From contig NZ_JAAGLY010000003.1 of NCBI RefSeq assembly GCF_010548375.1, forward strand, positions 620,001 to 684,000: a stretch of DNA of 64,000 bases, given 5' to 3'. The position numbers and the translations under genes were made by a program. The notes beneath the pieces were generated by a model. The model was given only the letters and a program-made list of their open reading frames with translations, did not search any database and was not told where the DNA came from. The stretch comes from Streptomyces sp. SID13726 (GTDB taxonomy: Bacteria > Actinomycetota > Actinomycetes > Streptomycetales > Streptomycetaceae). Within the stretch, counting starts at the first letter, position 1. Each line of letters starts with the position of its first letter. Positions 9,365 through 16,961 of this stretch are shown here, piece after piece.

Positions 9365-10501
9365 TCATCTCTTTCGTACGACGACGAAGTCCGCGAGCGC
9401 CGTGAACTGCGCCCGTACCCGGTCGGGCATGTCGATGGCGTCGAGGGCCTCGATGGCGATGGTGTGCTGACGGCGTGCTTCTCCGGCCGTCCACTCGCGT
9501 CCGCCCGCCTCCTCGATGAGGGCGGCGCGGGACGCGAACTCCTCCTCGGAGAAGTTCTCGAAGTCGCTGCTCTTGGCGTCCGCGGCGAGGATCTCGCCGA
9601 GCCGGTCGGAGGCGGAGCCGCCCGCCGCGAGCGCGGCCACGACCGGCAGGGACTTCTTGCGCTGGCGCAGGTCGCTCCAGGTCTGCTTGCCGGTGGAGAC
9701 CGGGTCGCCCCAGATGCCGAGGAGGTCGTCGACGGCCTGGAAGGCGAGGCCGAGGTGGTAGCCGTACTTCTCCAGGGTGTCGGCGGTGCGGTCGTCCGCG
9801 CCGCCGAGGACCGCGCCGATGGAGGAGGCGCAGGCGAGCAGGGCGCCGGTCTTGTTGCCCTCCATCTCCAGGCACTCCTCGACGCTGACGCGGTCGCGGT
9901 GCTCGTAGGAGATGTCCTGGGCCTGGCCGTCGATCAGGGCGCGGGTGGCGGTGGTCAGCCTGCGGGTGGCGCGGCCCGCCTCGGCGGTGCCGATCTCCAG
10001 CAGGACCTCGTTGGCCAGGGCGAACAGGGCGTCGCCGACGAGGATGGCCTGGGCGGGGCCGTGCACCTTCCACACGGTGTCGCGGTGGCGGCGCTGTTCG
10101 TCGCCGTCCATGAGGTCGTCGTGCAGCAGGGAGAAGTTGTGGACCAGTTCCACGGCGACCGCGCCGGGCACGCCGGTCTCGGGCGCGGCGCCGGTGACCT
10201 CGGCGGAGAGGACCGCGAGGGCAGGGCGCACGGCCTTGCCGCCGTCGCCGTCGGCGGGGTTGCCCTCGGCGTCGATCCAGCCGAAGTGGTAGGCGGAAAC
10301 GGTGTCCATCGGGGACGCGAGGCGGTCGACGGCCGCCTTCAGCACCGGTGTCGCCAGGGTCCGGCCGCGCTCCAGCAGCGCGGTCACGTCCACCGCGGAC
10401 CTCGCAGCGGCCGTCTCGGCCGGGGGCACAGTGGGCACAGTCTCTCCTCTTGTTGCGGTACCGGAGGTGCTGGGGCCGGACGCGCCGTGCTGATCGAGCA
10501 T
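9365..10501 (-). CDS. Polyprenyl (farnesyl-type) diphosphate synthase
   Basis: This trans-prenyltransferase is expected to elongate IPP/DMAPP to the prenyl donor used by HpnCD. The first aspartate-rich motif is HDDLMDGD and the second is QAVDDLLG; GNKTGAL and a basic DLRQRKKSLP segment follow family order. I use the ATG at 10501 (378 residues), which overlaps the hpnE stop as TGATG and has AGGAGG 7 nt upstream inside hpnE. A GTG at 10438 also has a good ribosome site (AGGAG, 5 nt) and would drop a Ser/Thr/Gly-rich 21-residue leader, so the start is not certain. The chain length cannot be read from the motifs alone; FPP is inferred from the operon. Confidence 0.9.
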   Translation of the reverse strand: MLDQHGASGPSTSGTATRGETVPTVPPAETAAARSAVDVTALLERGRTLATPVLKAAVDRLASPMDTVSAYHFGWIDAEGNPADGDGGKAVRPALAVLSAEVTGAAPETGVPGAVAVELVHNFSLLHDDLMDGDEQRRHRDTVWKVHGPAQAILVGDALFALANEVLLEIGTAEAGRATRRLTTATRALIDGQAQDISYEHRDRVSVEECLEMEGNKTGALLACASSIGAVLGGADDRTADTLEKYGYHLGLAFQAVDDLLGIWGDPVSTGKQTWSDLRQRKKSLPVVAALAAGGSASDRLGEILAADAKSSDFENFSEEEFASRAALIEEAGGREWTAGEARRQHTIAIEALDAIDMPDRVRAQFTALADFVVVRKR

Positions 10502-11895
10502 CACGCGGCCTCCTCGAACTCGAAGAGGTGGGCGGGGCGGGGCCGTCCCAGGGCGCTCAGCGCGGCGTCCGCCGCACTGACACCGCTGCGGACCGCACTC
10601 TCCATGGTCGCGGGCCACCCTGTGGCGGTCCACGCACCGGCCAGGTACAGGCCGGGGGCTTGCGTACGGGCGCCGGGCCGCAGCCGTCCGACGCCGGGGG
10701 TCGGGGCGAACGTCGCCGTGCGCTCCCTGGTCACGAAGAAGTCCCTCACCTCGGCGCCGCGCGCGAGCGGCAGCAGCCGCTCCAGCTCGGGGAGGTAGCG
10801 CTCGCGCAGTTCGGCCACCGGCTGGTCGATCTCGTCGTGCGCGGCGGACTGGGACAGGGCGAGGTACTGGCCCTCGCGCAGTCCGGAGGCGTCGGTGCGG
10901 TCGAAGACCCACTGCACCGGGCTGCCGAGGGCGGTGAAGAACGGCTTGTCGAGGACCTTGCGGTCGTAGACGACATGGACGTTGAGGATCGGGGCGGTGC
11001 CGATCGCCCGGAGATTTTCCGGGGCGGCCAGTGCCCCCTCCGGCAGCAGGTCACACGCCTCGTCCTGGGCCACGGCGAGGACGACGGCGTCGGCCCGGAG
11101 GGTCTCCCCGGGAACCTGAACGCTCCAAGTGCCGTTCTCGTCAGTAGAGATGGAGGTGACGCGTGTACGGACCTCGGTACGCACGCCCGCGGAGTCGAGC
11201 GCCTTGCGGGCCAGCCGGTCATGCAGTTCGCCCAGCGGGACGCGCGCCCATCCGATGTCGGCCGCGCCCGGGTCGGAGAGCAGACCGGTCTTGAACACCA
11301 TCGCGGCGAGCCCCAGCGAGGCGTCGCCCGCGACCGCGTTGAGGGTGGCGACCCCGACCAGGTCCCACAGGGCCTCCACGGCGCGCGCCGACTGACCGTG
11401 CGCGGTCAGCCAGCTGCCGAAGTCCTGTGCGTCCAGGCTCGGATCGGCGAGGTCGAGCCCCTTGAGCGCGAGCGCGGCACGCCCCACCTTGGCCCGCTCG
11501 GCGAGCGAGAGATGCGGATAGGTCGCGAGGCTGCGCCCCAGGTGCAGGGGCACCGGCAGCGCGTCGCGCCGCAGCCTGCCGAGCCGTCGGCCCTCGGGCC
11601 GGGCCACGTCGAGTACGGGCACGTCGAGACGATCCTGCAGCGGCGCCAGCGCCGTCCCCTCGATGCGGTCGAGGAACCAGCGGTAGGCGGTGCAGCAGCG
11701 CAGGTAGACGTGCTGGCCGTTGTCGACGGTCAGTTCGCCGCGCCGGAAGGAGAAGGCCAGTCCGCCCAGGCGGGGCCGGCCTTCGAGCAGGGTGACGCGC
11801 ACTCCTGCGTCGGCGAGTGCGAGCGCGGTGGTGATGCCGGCGAGCCCGCCGCCGATCACGACGGCGTCCCGCCCGGACTGATGTCCGTCGGTCAT
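10501..11895 (-). CDS. hpnE: Hydroxysqualene dehydroxylase HpnE
   Basis: This is a 464-residue FAD-dependent amine-oxidase/phytoene-desaturase-fold protein. The dinucleotide-binding motif GGGLAGITTALALADAG is near the N-terminus and a C-terminal FAD motif, GLYLAGAW, is visible. HpnE reduces hydroxysqualene to squalene, the last step of the HpnCDE route. The start is the ATG at 11895, which overlaps the stop of the small DUF6380 ORF (ATGA); a longer in-frame reading to 11994 covers that small ORF in another frame and would add non-homologous sequence. Its stop overlaps the next start (TGATG at 10501). Confidence 0.94.
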   Translation of the reverse strand: MTDGHQSGRDAVVIGGGLAGITTALALADAGVRVTLLEGRPRLGGLAFSFRRGELTVDNGQHVYLRCCTAYRWFLDRIEGTALAPLQDRLDVPVLDVARPEGRRLGRLRRDALPVPLHLGRSLATYPHLSLAERAKVGRAALALKGLDLADPSLDAQDFGSWLTAHGQSARAVEALWDLVGVATLNAVAGDASLGLAAMVFKTGLLSDPGAADIGWARVPLGELHDRLARKALDSAGVRTEVRTRVTSISTDENGTWSVQVPGETLRADAVVLAVAQDEACDLLPEGALAAPENLRAIGTAPILNVHVVYDRKVLDKPFFTALGSPVQWVFDRTDASGLREGQYLALSQSAAHDEIDQPVAELRERYLPELERLLPLARGAEVRDFFVTRERTATFAPTPGVGRLRPGARTQAPGLYLAGAWTATGWPATMESAVRSGVSAADAALSALGRPRPAHLFEFEEAA

Positions 11896-12041
11896 CGCGC
11901 ACCCTCCCCTGAGCGGCCGCCGTGGTGGTTCAACGGTGCACGGTCGGCCGTTGCAGTCAGGGACGCCGTCCTTGAGCGGAGGGTTGCGTGCCACTTTTCT
12001 CCGGTGACATCACCTTGGACCGAATTGTCCATGCCACTCAT
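11892..12041 (-). CDS. DUF6380-type micro-protein between hpnD and hpnE
   Basis: This short ORF encodes 49 residues starting MSGMDNSVQGDVTGEKWHA, rich in Arg, His and Gly and with no membrane segment. Its ATG shares a base with the hpnD stop (TGATG at 12039-12043), an AGGAGG lies 8 nt before it, and its own TGA overlaps the hpnE ATG. That double coupling plus a strong ribosome site is good evidence for translation. I recognise the sequence as the DUF6380 family of Streptomyces hopanoid loci, from memory. It could be a coupling leader with no product role, or a small partner of the squalene-forming enzymes. Confidence 0.75.
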   Translation of the reverse strand: MSGMDNSVQGDVTGEKWHATLRSRTASLTATADRAPLNHHGGRSGEGAR

Positions 12042-12991
12042 CAGGCACGCCTCCTGACGGTCCGCCGCATCACATGCCGGGTGTCCAGGCCGGACAGACC
12101 GCGGACCGCGACGTACGCCTTCTCGCGTCCGGGCAGCGAGACCCGTCCGCGCAGCACCGCCTCCGGGTCGCGCTCGATGCGGTCGAGCAGCCTGCGGTAG
12201 ATGCCGGCCATGGCCGCGACACAGGCGCCGCTGCGCCGGTCGAGCATGGGGAGCAGCCGGTAGCCCTCGGCGAAAAGGGCGCGGGCCCGTCGCACCTCGA
12301 AGTGCACGAGGCCCGCGAAGTCGGCGCCCTCCGGCGGCTTCGGCCCCTTGAAGCCGGCCGAGCAGCCGAACTTCGCGAGGTCGTCCGCGGGCAGGTAGGT
12401 GCGCCCGCCCTCGGCGTCCTCCCGGACGTCCCTGAGAATGTTGGTCAGCTGGAGCGCGAGCCCGAGCGTGTCGGCGTACTCGGACGCGCGTTCGGCGGCG
12501 CGCGCCCCGGGTTCGGTGCCGAACACTCCGAGCGAGAGCCGCCCGATGGCGCCCGCCACACAGCGGCAGTACACCTTCAGGTCGTCCCAGGTCTCGTAGG
12601 TCTCGCCGCGTACGTCCATCAGGACGCCGTCGATCAGCTCGTCCAGGCCGCCGAGCGGGATCGGGAAGGTCTCGGCGGCGTGGGCGAGCGCGACCGCGAC
12701 CGGGTCGGTGTCGTCCTCGTCGACCGAGCCCTCGCGCACCCGGGCCAGCATCGCCCGGGTGTCCTCGAGTCTCGCGCCCTTGACGTCGTCCGCCAGCTCG
12801 CCGTCGCCGATGTCGTCCACGCGCCGTGAGAACGCGTAGAGCGCCGACATGGCCCGGCGCTTCGACGTGGGCAGCAGCCTGATGCCGTAGGCGAAGTTCC
12901 GGGCCTGCTGCCCGGTGACGGCCTCGCAGTAGCTGTAGGCGGCGAGTACCGGTGCGGACACGTGCGGTGGTGACTCCACGGTCCGGATCAC
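12041..12991 (-). CDS. hpnD: Presqualene diphosphate synthase HpnD
   Basis: The 316-residue squalene/phytoene-synthase-family enzyme makes presqualene diphosphate from two FPP molecules. The family DxxxD motifs are visible as RRVDDIGDGE near the N-terminus and LTNILRDVREDAEGGRTYLP in the middle, with the YALRRVDDI-like arrangement. It is the second of two paralogues in tandem; the better-conserved NILRDVRED motif marks this copy as HpnD. Its ATG at 12991 overlaps the hpnC stop (ATGA), and its own stop overlaps the DUF6380 start. Confidence 0.94.
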   Translation of the reverse strand: MIRTVESPPHVSAPVLAAYSYCEAVTGQQARNFAYGIRLLPTSKRRAMSALYAFSRRVDDIGDGELADDVKGARLEDTRAMLARVREGSVDEDDTDPVAVALAHAAETFPIPLGGLDELIDGVLMDVRGETYETWDDLKVYCRCVAGAIGRLSLGVFGTEPGARAAERASEYADTLGLALQLTNILRDVREDAEGGRTYLPADDLAKFGCSAGFKGPKPPEGADFAGLVHFEVRRARALFAEGYRLLPMLDRRSGACVAAMAGIYRRLLDRIERDPEAVLRGRVSLPGREKAYVAVRGLSGLDTRHVMRRTVRRRA

Positions 12992-13890
12992 CCCTCTCCT
13001 CGCAGAGTGACGCCCACCTCGCGCAGCAGCTGGAGCTTGCCGGGCTTGGGCGGGCCGGGAAGTACGTCGTACTCGGCTGCGGCGATCGCGCGGATCGCCG
13101 CCCGTCCCCCCGCCACGAACCCCGCGAGCAGCAGCTTCAACCTGCCGTGGACGCTACCCACCAGTGGGGCGCCTTCATTCAGGAGTTCACGGGCGCGTTG
13201 TGCTTCGTATGCAACCAGTGCGCGCACCGATGCGCCCGCGATTTTCGTGGCGAGATCCGCCTCCTGGACATGAAAGCGCTTCATGTCCGCGGCGGGCAGA
13301 TAGATCCGGTCGCGGCCGAGGTCCTCGGCGACGTCCTGGAGGTGTTCGACGATCTGGAGGGCCGTGCAGACCGCGTCGGACAGCCGGACCCGCTCCGGGG
13401 TGGAGGTGCCGGTGACGGCGAGCACGAGACGGCCGACGGGGTTGGCGGACAGCTCGCAGTAGGCGAGCAGGTCGTCGTAGGTCTCGTAGCGCTTGACGAG
13501 CTGGTCCTGGCGGTTGGCGGCGATCAGGCCGAGGAAGGGCTCGGGGGTCAGCGCGCGGCGGCGGACCGTGGGCTGGAGGCGGCGCAGCAGCGGGTGGCGC
13601 GGGGTGCCGTCGAAGACCCGGTTCAGGTCGGCCTCGAAGGCGTCCAGGAGGAGCAGCCGGTCACCGGCCTCCTCGGGCGCCACGCCGAGCAGGGCGGCGT
13701 CGGCGCCACCAGGGGCCAGATCGCCGTCGCCGATGTCGTCGACCAGGCGGGCGAAGCCGTAGACGGCCATGAGGTCGGTGCGCCAGTCCTTGGGCAGGAA
13801 GAACGGAGCCACGGGGAAGTTCTCCCCCGCGGCCTTGTCGAGCGTGCCGCGCTCCGGATCACCGGCGCGCGCCGTACCGGTTCCCGTCAC
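12988..13890 (-). CDS. hpnC: Hydroxysqualene synthase HpnC
   Basis: This is a 300-residue paralogue of HpnD that converts presqualene diphosphate to hydroxysqualene. The motifs are ENFPVAPFFLP at the N-terminus, RLVDDIGDGD, and QIVEHLQDVAEDLGRDRIYLP, in which the usual NILRD is altered to EHLQD, typical of HpnC. The start is GTG at 13890, which overlaps the stop of a 21-codon upstream ORF (GTGA). It is the first full gene of the hopanoid run, so the main promoter should lie in 13953-14206. Confidence 0.94.
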   Translation of the reverse strand: MTGTGTARAGDPERGTLDKAAGENFPVAPFFLPKDWRTDLMAVYGFARLVDDIGDGDLAPGGADAALLGVAPEEAGDRLLLLDAFEADLNRVFDGTPRHPLLRRLQPTVRRRALTPEPFLGLIAANRQDQLVKRYETYDDLLAYCELSANPVGRLVLAVTGTSTPERVRLSDAVCTALQIVEHLQDVAEDLGRDRIYLPAADMKRFHVQEADLATKIAGASVRALVAYEAQRARELLNEGAPLVGSVHGRLKLLLAGFVAGGRAAIRAIAAAEYDVLPGPPKPGKLQLLREVGVTLRGEG

Positions 13891-13952
13891 CGCTCACTGC
13901 CTCGGGCGGGGACGGCACGAGCTGCGTGGAGCTGGGGATCTTCGGTCGCCAT
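13887..13952 (-). CDS. Candidate 21-codon leader ORF overlapping hpnC start
   Basis: An ATG at 13952 opens a 21-codon frame (MATEDPQLHAARAVPARGSE, then R and stop) whose TGA overlaps the hpnC GTG as GTGA. A GGGAG lies about 11 nt before its ATG, a little far but usable. The hpnC GTG has no good ribosome site of its own, which fits initiation by re-starting ribosomes. No family is recognised. It may be a regulatory leader rather than a functional peptide, and could be chance. Confidence 0.4.
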   Translation of the reverse strand: MATEDPQLHAARAVPARGSER

Positions 13953-14206
13953 TGCCGTCACATCTCCCGTTCTACACCGCCGACCCAATACACACTATTT
14001 CGGACACGCCGCCCGGCCGTCCGCGCGGCGTCCGGGGTTGCGGGTGTCGCGCATTATCGCCCCACTTGCTGCGATTAGGCACCGGTACAGCTTACGTTGT
14101 ACAACGCTGCAAGGATCGTCGGGGTGTCCTGCACATCACAACAACACACCGATTGGCCCCAAGATTCCTAAGGGGGGCCGAAGTTGACGTTTCCTTTGCA
14201 GACGCG
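13953..14206. other. Upstream region of the hopanoid operon
   Basis: This 254-bp gap precedes the whole hopanoid run and should hold its promoter. It is less GC-rich than its surroundings. I see one perfect 12-bp palindrome, CGTTGTACAACG, at 14095-14106, a possible regulator site or part of a -35 element (TTGTAC on the minus strand). I could not assign a convincing -10/-35 pair. Confidence 0.4.
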
Positions 14207-14237
14207 GGGCCCCGCCGGAGCAGTTCCGGCGAGGCCC
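14207..14237 (-). terminator. Terminator hairpin after the TagH-like gene
   Basis: A 13-bp stem with one G-U-type mismatch (14207-14219 with 14225-14237) and a 5-nt loop lies about 40 bp beyond the stop of the ABC ATPase gene. It separates the envelope locus from the hopanoid promoter region. No U-tract follows. Confidence 0.7.
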
Positions 14238-14277
14238 GGTCAAGCGGAGCGGTGTTTTTCGTCCGGGGCGGGGTGGA

Positions 14278-15057
14278 CTACTTGCCCGTGAACTTCTCGT
14301 ACTCCTTGATGACCTCGTCGGTCGGGCCGTCCATGCGCAGCTCGCCGCGCTCCAGCCACAGGACGCGGTTGCAGGTGTCACGGATCGACTTGTTGTTGTG
14401 ACTGACCAGGAACACCGTGCCCGCGGTCTCGCGGAGCTCGCGGATACGGGCCTCGGAGCGCCGCTGGAAGGAACGGTCGCCGGTGGCCAGGGCCTCGTCG
14501 ATCATGAGGACGTCGTGGTCCTTGGCGGCGGCGATGGAGAAGCGGAGGCGGGCCGCCATGCCGGAGGAGTAGGTGCGCATCGGAAGGGTGATGAAGTCGC
14601 CCTTCTCGTTGATCCCGGAGAAGTCGACGATCTCCTGGTAGCGCTCCCTGACCTGCTCGCGGGACATGCCCATGGCGAGCCCGCCCAATATGACGTTCCG
14701 CTCGCCCGTGAGGTCGTTCATCAGGGCCGCGTTGACGCCGAGCAGCGAGGGCTGGCCGTGGGTGTAGACCTTGCCGCTCTCCGCCGGCAGCAGACCGGCG
14801 ATGGCGCGCAGCAGGGTCGACTTGCCGGAGCCGTTGGAGCCGATCAGGCCGATCGCCTCGCCCTTGTAGGCGACGAAGGAGACGCCCCGGACGGCGTGCA
14901 CCTTGCGCACGCCCCGCTCCTCGCCGCGCTTGATGATGCGGCTGAGCGCGGCGGTGGCGCTGCCCTTGCCGGTCTTGGCGCCGTTGACGCGGTAGACGAT
15001 GTGCAGCTCGTCCGAGATGACCGTGGGGATCAGCTCGTCCTGGATGTCCTCAGCCAC
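14278..15057 (-). CDS. Polysaccharide/teichoic-acid export ABC ATPase (TagH-like)
   Basis: This is a 259-residue single ABC domain. Walker A is GSNGSGKST, the signature region is TYSSGMAARLRFS (the SSGM form typical of TagH/Wzt/RfbE exporters rather than LSGGQ), and Walker B is VLMIDEALATGD. It should power export of a lipid-linked glycopolymer across the plasma membrane with the permease encoded just upstream. It starts at GTG 15057, overlapping the permease stop by 8 bp. It lacks the C-terminal carbohydrate-recognition domain of some Wzt proteins, which suggests chain-independent export; that is an inference. Confidence 0.9.
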   Translation of the reverse strand: MAEDIQDELIPTVISDELHIVYRVNGAKTGKGSATAALSRIIKRGEERGVRKVHAVRGVSFVAYKGEAIGLIGSNGSGKSTLLRAIAGLLPAESGKVYTHGQPSLLGVNAALMNDLTGERNVILGGLAMGMSREQVRERYQEIVDFSGINEKGDFITLPMRTYSSGMAARLRFSIAAAKDHDVLMIDEALATGDRSFQRRSEARIRELRETAGTVFLVSHNNKSIRDTCNRVLWLERGELRMDGPTDEVIKEYEKFTGK

Positions 15058-15979
15058 GGCCGTACCTCTCCTCAGCCTTCCAGAAGTACACGAAGCCGCC
15101 GAGCGCGAAGAGCGCGGCCCAGCCGCCCGCGGCCACCCAGACGTGGTCGGGCAGGTTCTCGGCGCCGTAGTCGTCGATCAGGGCGAACCGCATGAGGTCC
15201 ATGTAGAGGGCCGCCGGGTTCCACTGGAGCACCGTGGCGAGCCACTGCGGCTTGTCGGCCAGCATGATCGGGATCGAGAACATCACGCCGGACGCGTACA
15301 TCCACGTACGCATCACGAAGGGCATGAGCTGGGCCAGGTCGGGGGTCTTGGCGCCCGCGCGGGCCATGATCAGCGCCAGGCCGGTGTTGAACAGGAACTG
15401 CAGGGCCAGGATCGGCACGATCAGCGCCCAGGACAGGTCCGGGTAGTGGCCGAAGCCGACCGCGACGGCGAACAGCACGACCATCGAGAACAGCAGCTGC
15501 TGGAGCTGCTGGAGCGCGAAGGAGATCGGCAGGGAGGCGCGCGGGAAGTGCAGCGCGCGCACCAGGCCGAGGTTGCCGGAGATGGCGCGCACGCCCGCCA
15601 TGACCGAGCTCTGCGTGAAGGTGAACACGAAGACGCCCGTGACCAGGAACGGGATGTAGACGTCCTTCGACATGCCCCGGCTGGCGTTCAGGATGACGCC
15701 GAAGATGAAGAAGTACACGGCGGCGTTCAGCAGCGGGGTCGCCACCTGCCACAGCTGGCCGAGTTTGGCCTGGCTGTACTGGGCGGTCAGCTTCGCCCGC
15801 GAGAACGCGAGGATGAAGTGCCGCCGGTCCCAGAGCTGGCGGACGTAGTCGACGAGCGAGGGGCGGGCGCCGCTCACTGACAGGCCGTGCTTCGCGGCCA
15901 GCCGGGCCGCTGTGAGGCCCTCGTCGGGCGACACGGGCGCGCTGGTCGCGACCGTGCCGTCGTGCGTTGTCTCACTCAC
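15050..15979 (-). CDS. ABC-2 type export permease (TagG-like)
   Basis: The 309-residue protein has a cytoplasmic N-terminal leader of about 60 residues and six predicted membrane segments (for example LLNAAVYFFIFGVIL, LPISFALQQLQQLLFSMVVLFAV, ALIVPILALQFLFNTGLALIMA). The helix pattern and the WQVATPLLNA motif match ABC-2 permeases that export O-antigens and teichoic acids. It pairs with the overlapping TagH-like ATPase. The GTG start at 15979 has no strong ribosome site. It is 97 bp downstream of the glycosyltransferase stop, a gap in which I see no clear signal. Confidence 0.9.
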   Translation of the reverse strand: MSETTHDGTVATSAPVSPDEGLTAARLAAKHGLSVSGARPSLVDYVRQLWDRRHFILAFSRAKLTAQYSQAKLGQLWQVATPLLNAAVYFFIFGVILNASRGMSKDVYIPFLVTGVFVFTFTQSSVMAGVRAISGNLGLVRALHFPRASLPISFALQQLQQLLFSMVVLFAVAVGFGHYPDLSWALIVPILALQFLFNTGLALIMARAGAKTPDLAQLMPFVMRTWMYASGVMFSIPIMLADKPQWLATVLQWNPAALYMDLMRFALIDDYGAENLPDHVWVAAGGWAALFALGGFVYFWKAEERYGRG

Positions 15980-16076
15980 TGGTGGGTAACTTTCGTCTTC
16001 GAGATACGCGGCCTGTGCGGACAGGGCACGAGCGTGGGGCCGTGGTGCGGGCCGGGTGCGCCCGGGTTCGAGCTTG

Positions 16077-16961
16077 TCAGATGACGGGGGGTCGGCCCAG
16101 TCGGGTCAGCCGCCACACCGTACGCCACTTCATGGGCCTGCGCGGACCGCACGGTGTGCTCCAGCCTTCGCGGAAACCGCCGAACCAGGCCTTGAGGGCG
16201 GAGCGCGAGGGGCGGCGCAGCAGGGTGAGCAGCAGCCAGACGCCGAGGTAGACGGGGACCAGGGGCGCGGGGAGGTTGCGGCGGGCGAGCCAGACGCGGT
16301 TGCGGGCCACCATGCGGTGGTAGACCGCGTGCCGGGAGGGCGCGGTCGTGGGGTGGAACAGCACCATGTCGGACCGGTAGTCGATCATCCAGCCCGCGTC
16401 GAGGGCCCGCCACGCCAGGTCGGTCTCCTCATGGGCGTAGAAGAACTCGTCCGGGAGGCCGCCGACCTCGGCGAAGACCTGGGTGCGCACGGCGTTGGCG
16501 CCGCCGAGGAAGGTGGTGACCCGGGAGGAGCGCATCGGGTCGGCGGCGCGCAGCCGCGGGACGTGCCGGCGCTGGGTGATCCCGGTCTCGGGGTCGGCGA
16601 TGCGGAAGCTGACGATGCCGAGGCTCGGGTCGGCCTCGAAGGCCTGGCGGCACAGCTCGGCGGTGTCGTGCTGGGCGAGGAGGCCGTCGTCGTCGAGGAA
16701 GAGCAATATGTCGACATCTCGACCGCTGGGCCCGAAGGCCTCGATGCCGACATTGCGGCCGCCGGGGATGCCGAGGTTCTCGGGCAGCTCGATGGTGCGG
16801 ACGCCGTCGGGGACGTCCGGGACCGGTGAGCCGTTGCCGACGACCACGATCCCGACCGGGTCGCCGTCCTGCTTGACGACCGAGTCGATGAGGGCGCGCA
16901 GCTCCTCGGGGCGGTTGCCCATGGTGATGACGACCGCGCCGACCTTCATGCCGGTGCTCAC
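16077..16961 (-). CDS. Glycosyltransferase family 2 protein
   Basis: The 294-residue GT-A enzyme has an N-terminal VVITMGNRPEELRALIDSV, a nucleotide-sugar site with DILLFLDDDGLL (the DxD motif), and YAHEETDLAWRALDAGW as the acceptor/base region. A C-terminal hydrophobic stretch (APLVPVYLGVWLLLTLL) may tether it to the membrane. It likely adds a sugar to a lipid-linked or phospho-polyol acceptor exported by the adjacent TagGH pair; donor and acceptor are not predictable. The GTG at 16961 overlaps the stop of the CDP-alcohol phosphotransferase (GTGA); ATG 16949 is an alternative. Confidence 0.88.
   Translation of the reverse strand: MSTGMKVGAVVITMGNRPEELRALIDSVVKQDGDPVGIVVVGNGSPVPDVPDGVRTIELPENLGIPGGRNVGIEAFGPSGRDVDILLFLDDDGLLAQHDTAELCRQAFEADPSLGIVSFRIADPETGITQRRHVPRLRAADPMRSSRVTTFLGGANAVRTQVFAEVGGLPDEFFYAHEETDLAWRALDAGWMIDYRSDMVLFHPTTAPSRHAVYHRMVARNRVWLARRNLPAPLVPVYLGVWLLLTLLRRPSRSALKAWFGGFREGWSTPCGPRRPMKWRTVWRLTRLGRPPVI

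Noticed and set aside
14041..14130. Definite sigma-factor promoter for the hopanoid operon
   Set aside because: TTGTAC and CCTAAT-like hexamers can be paired at about 18 bp, but the match is too weak to claim without mapped start sites.
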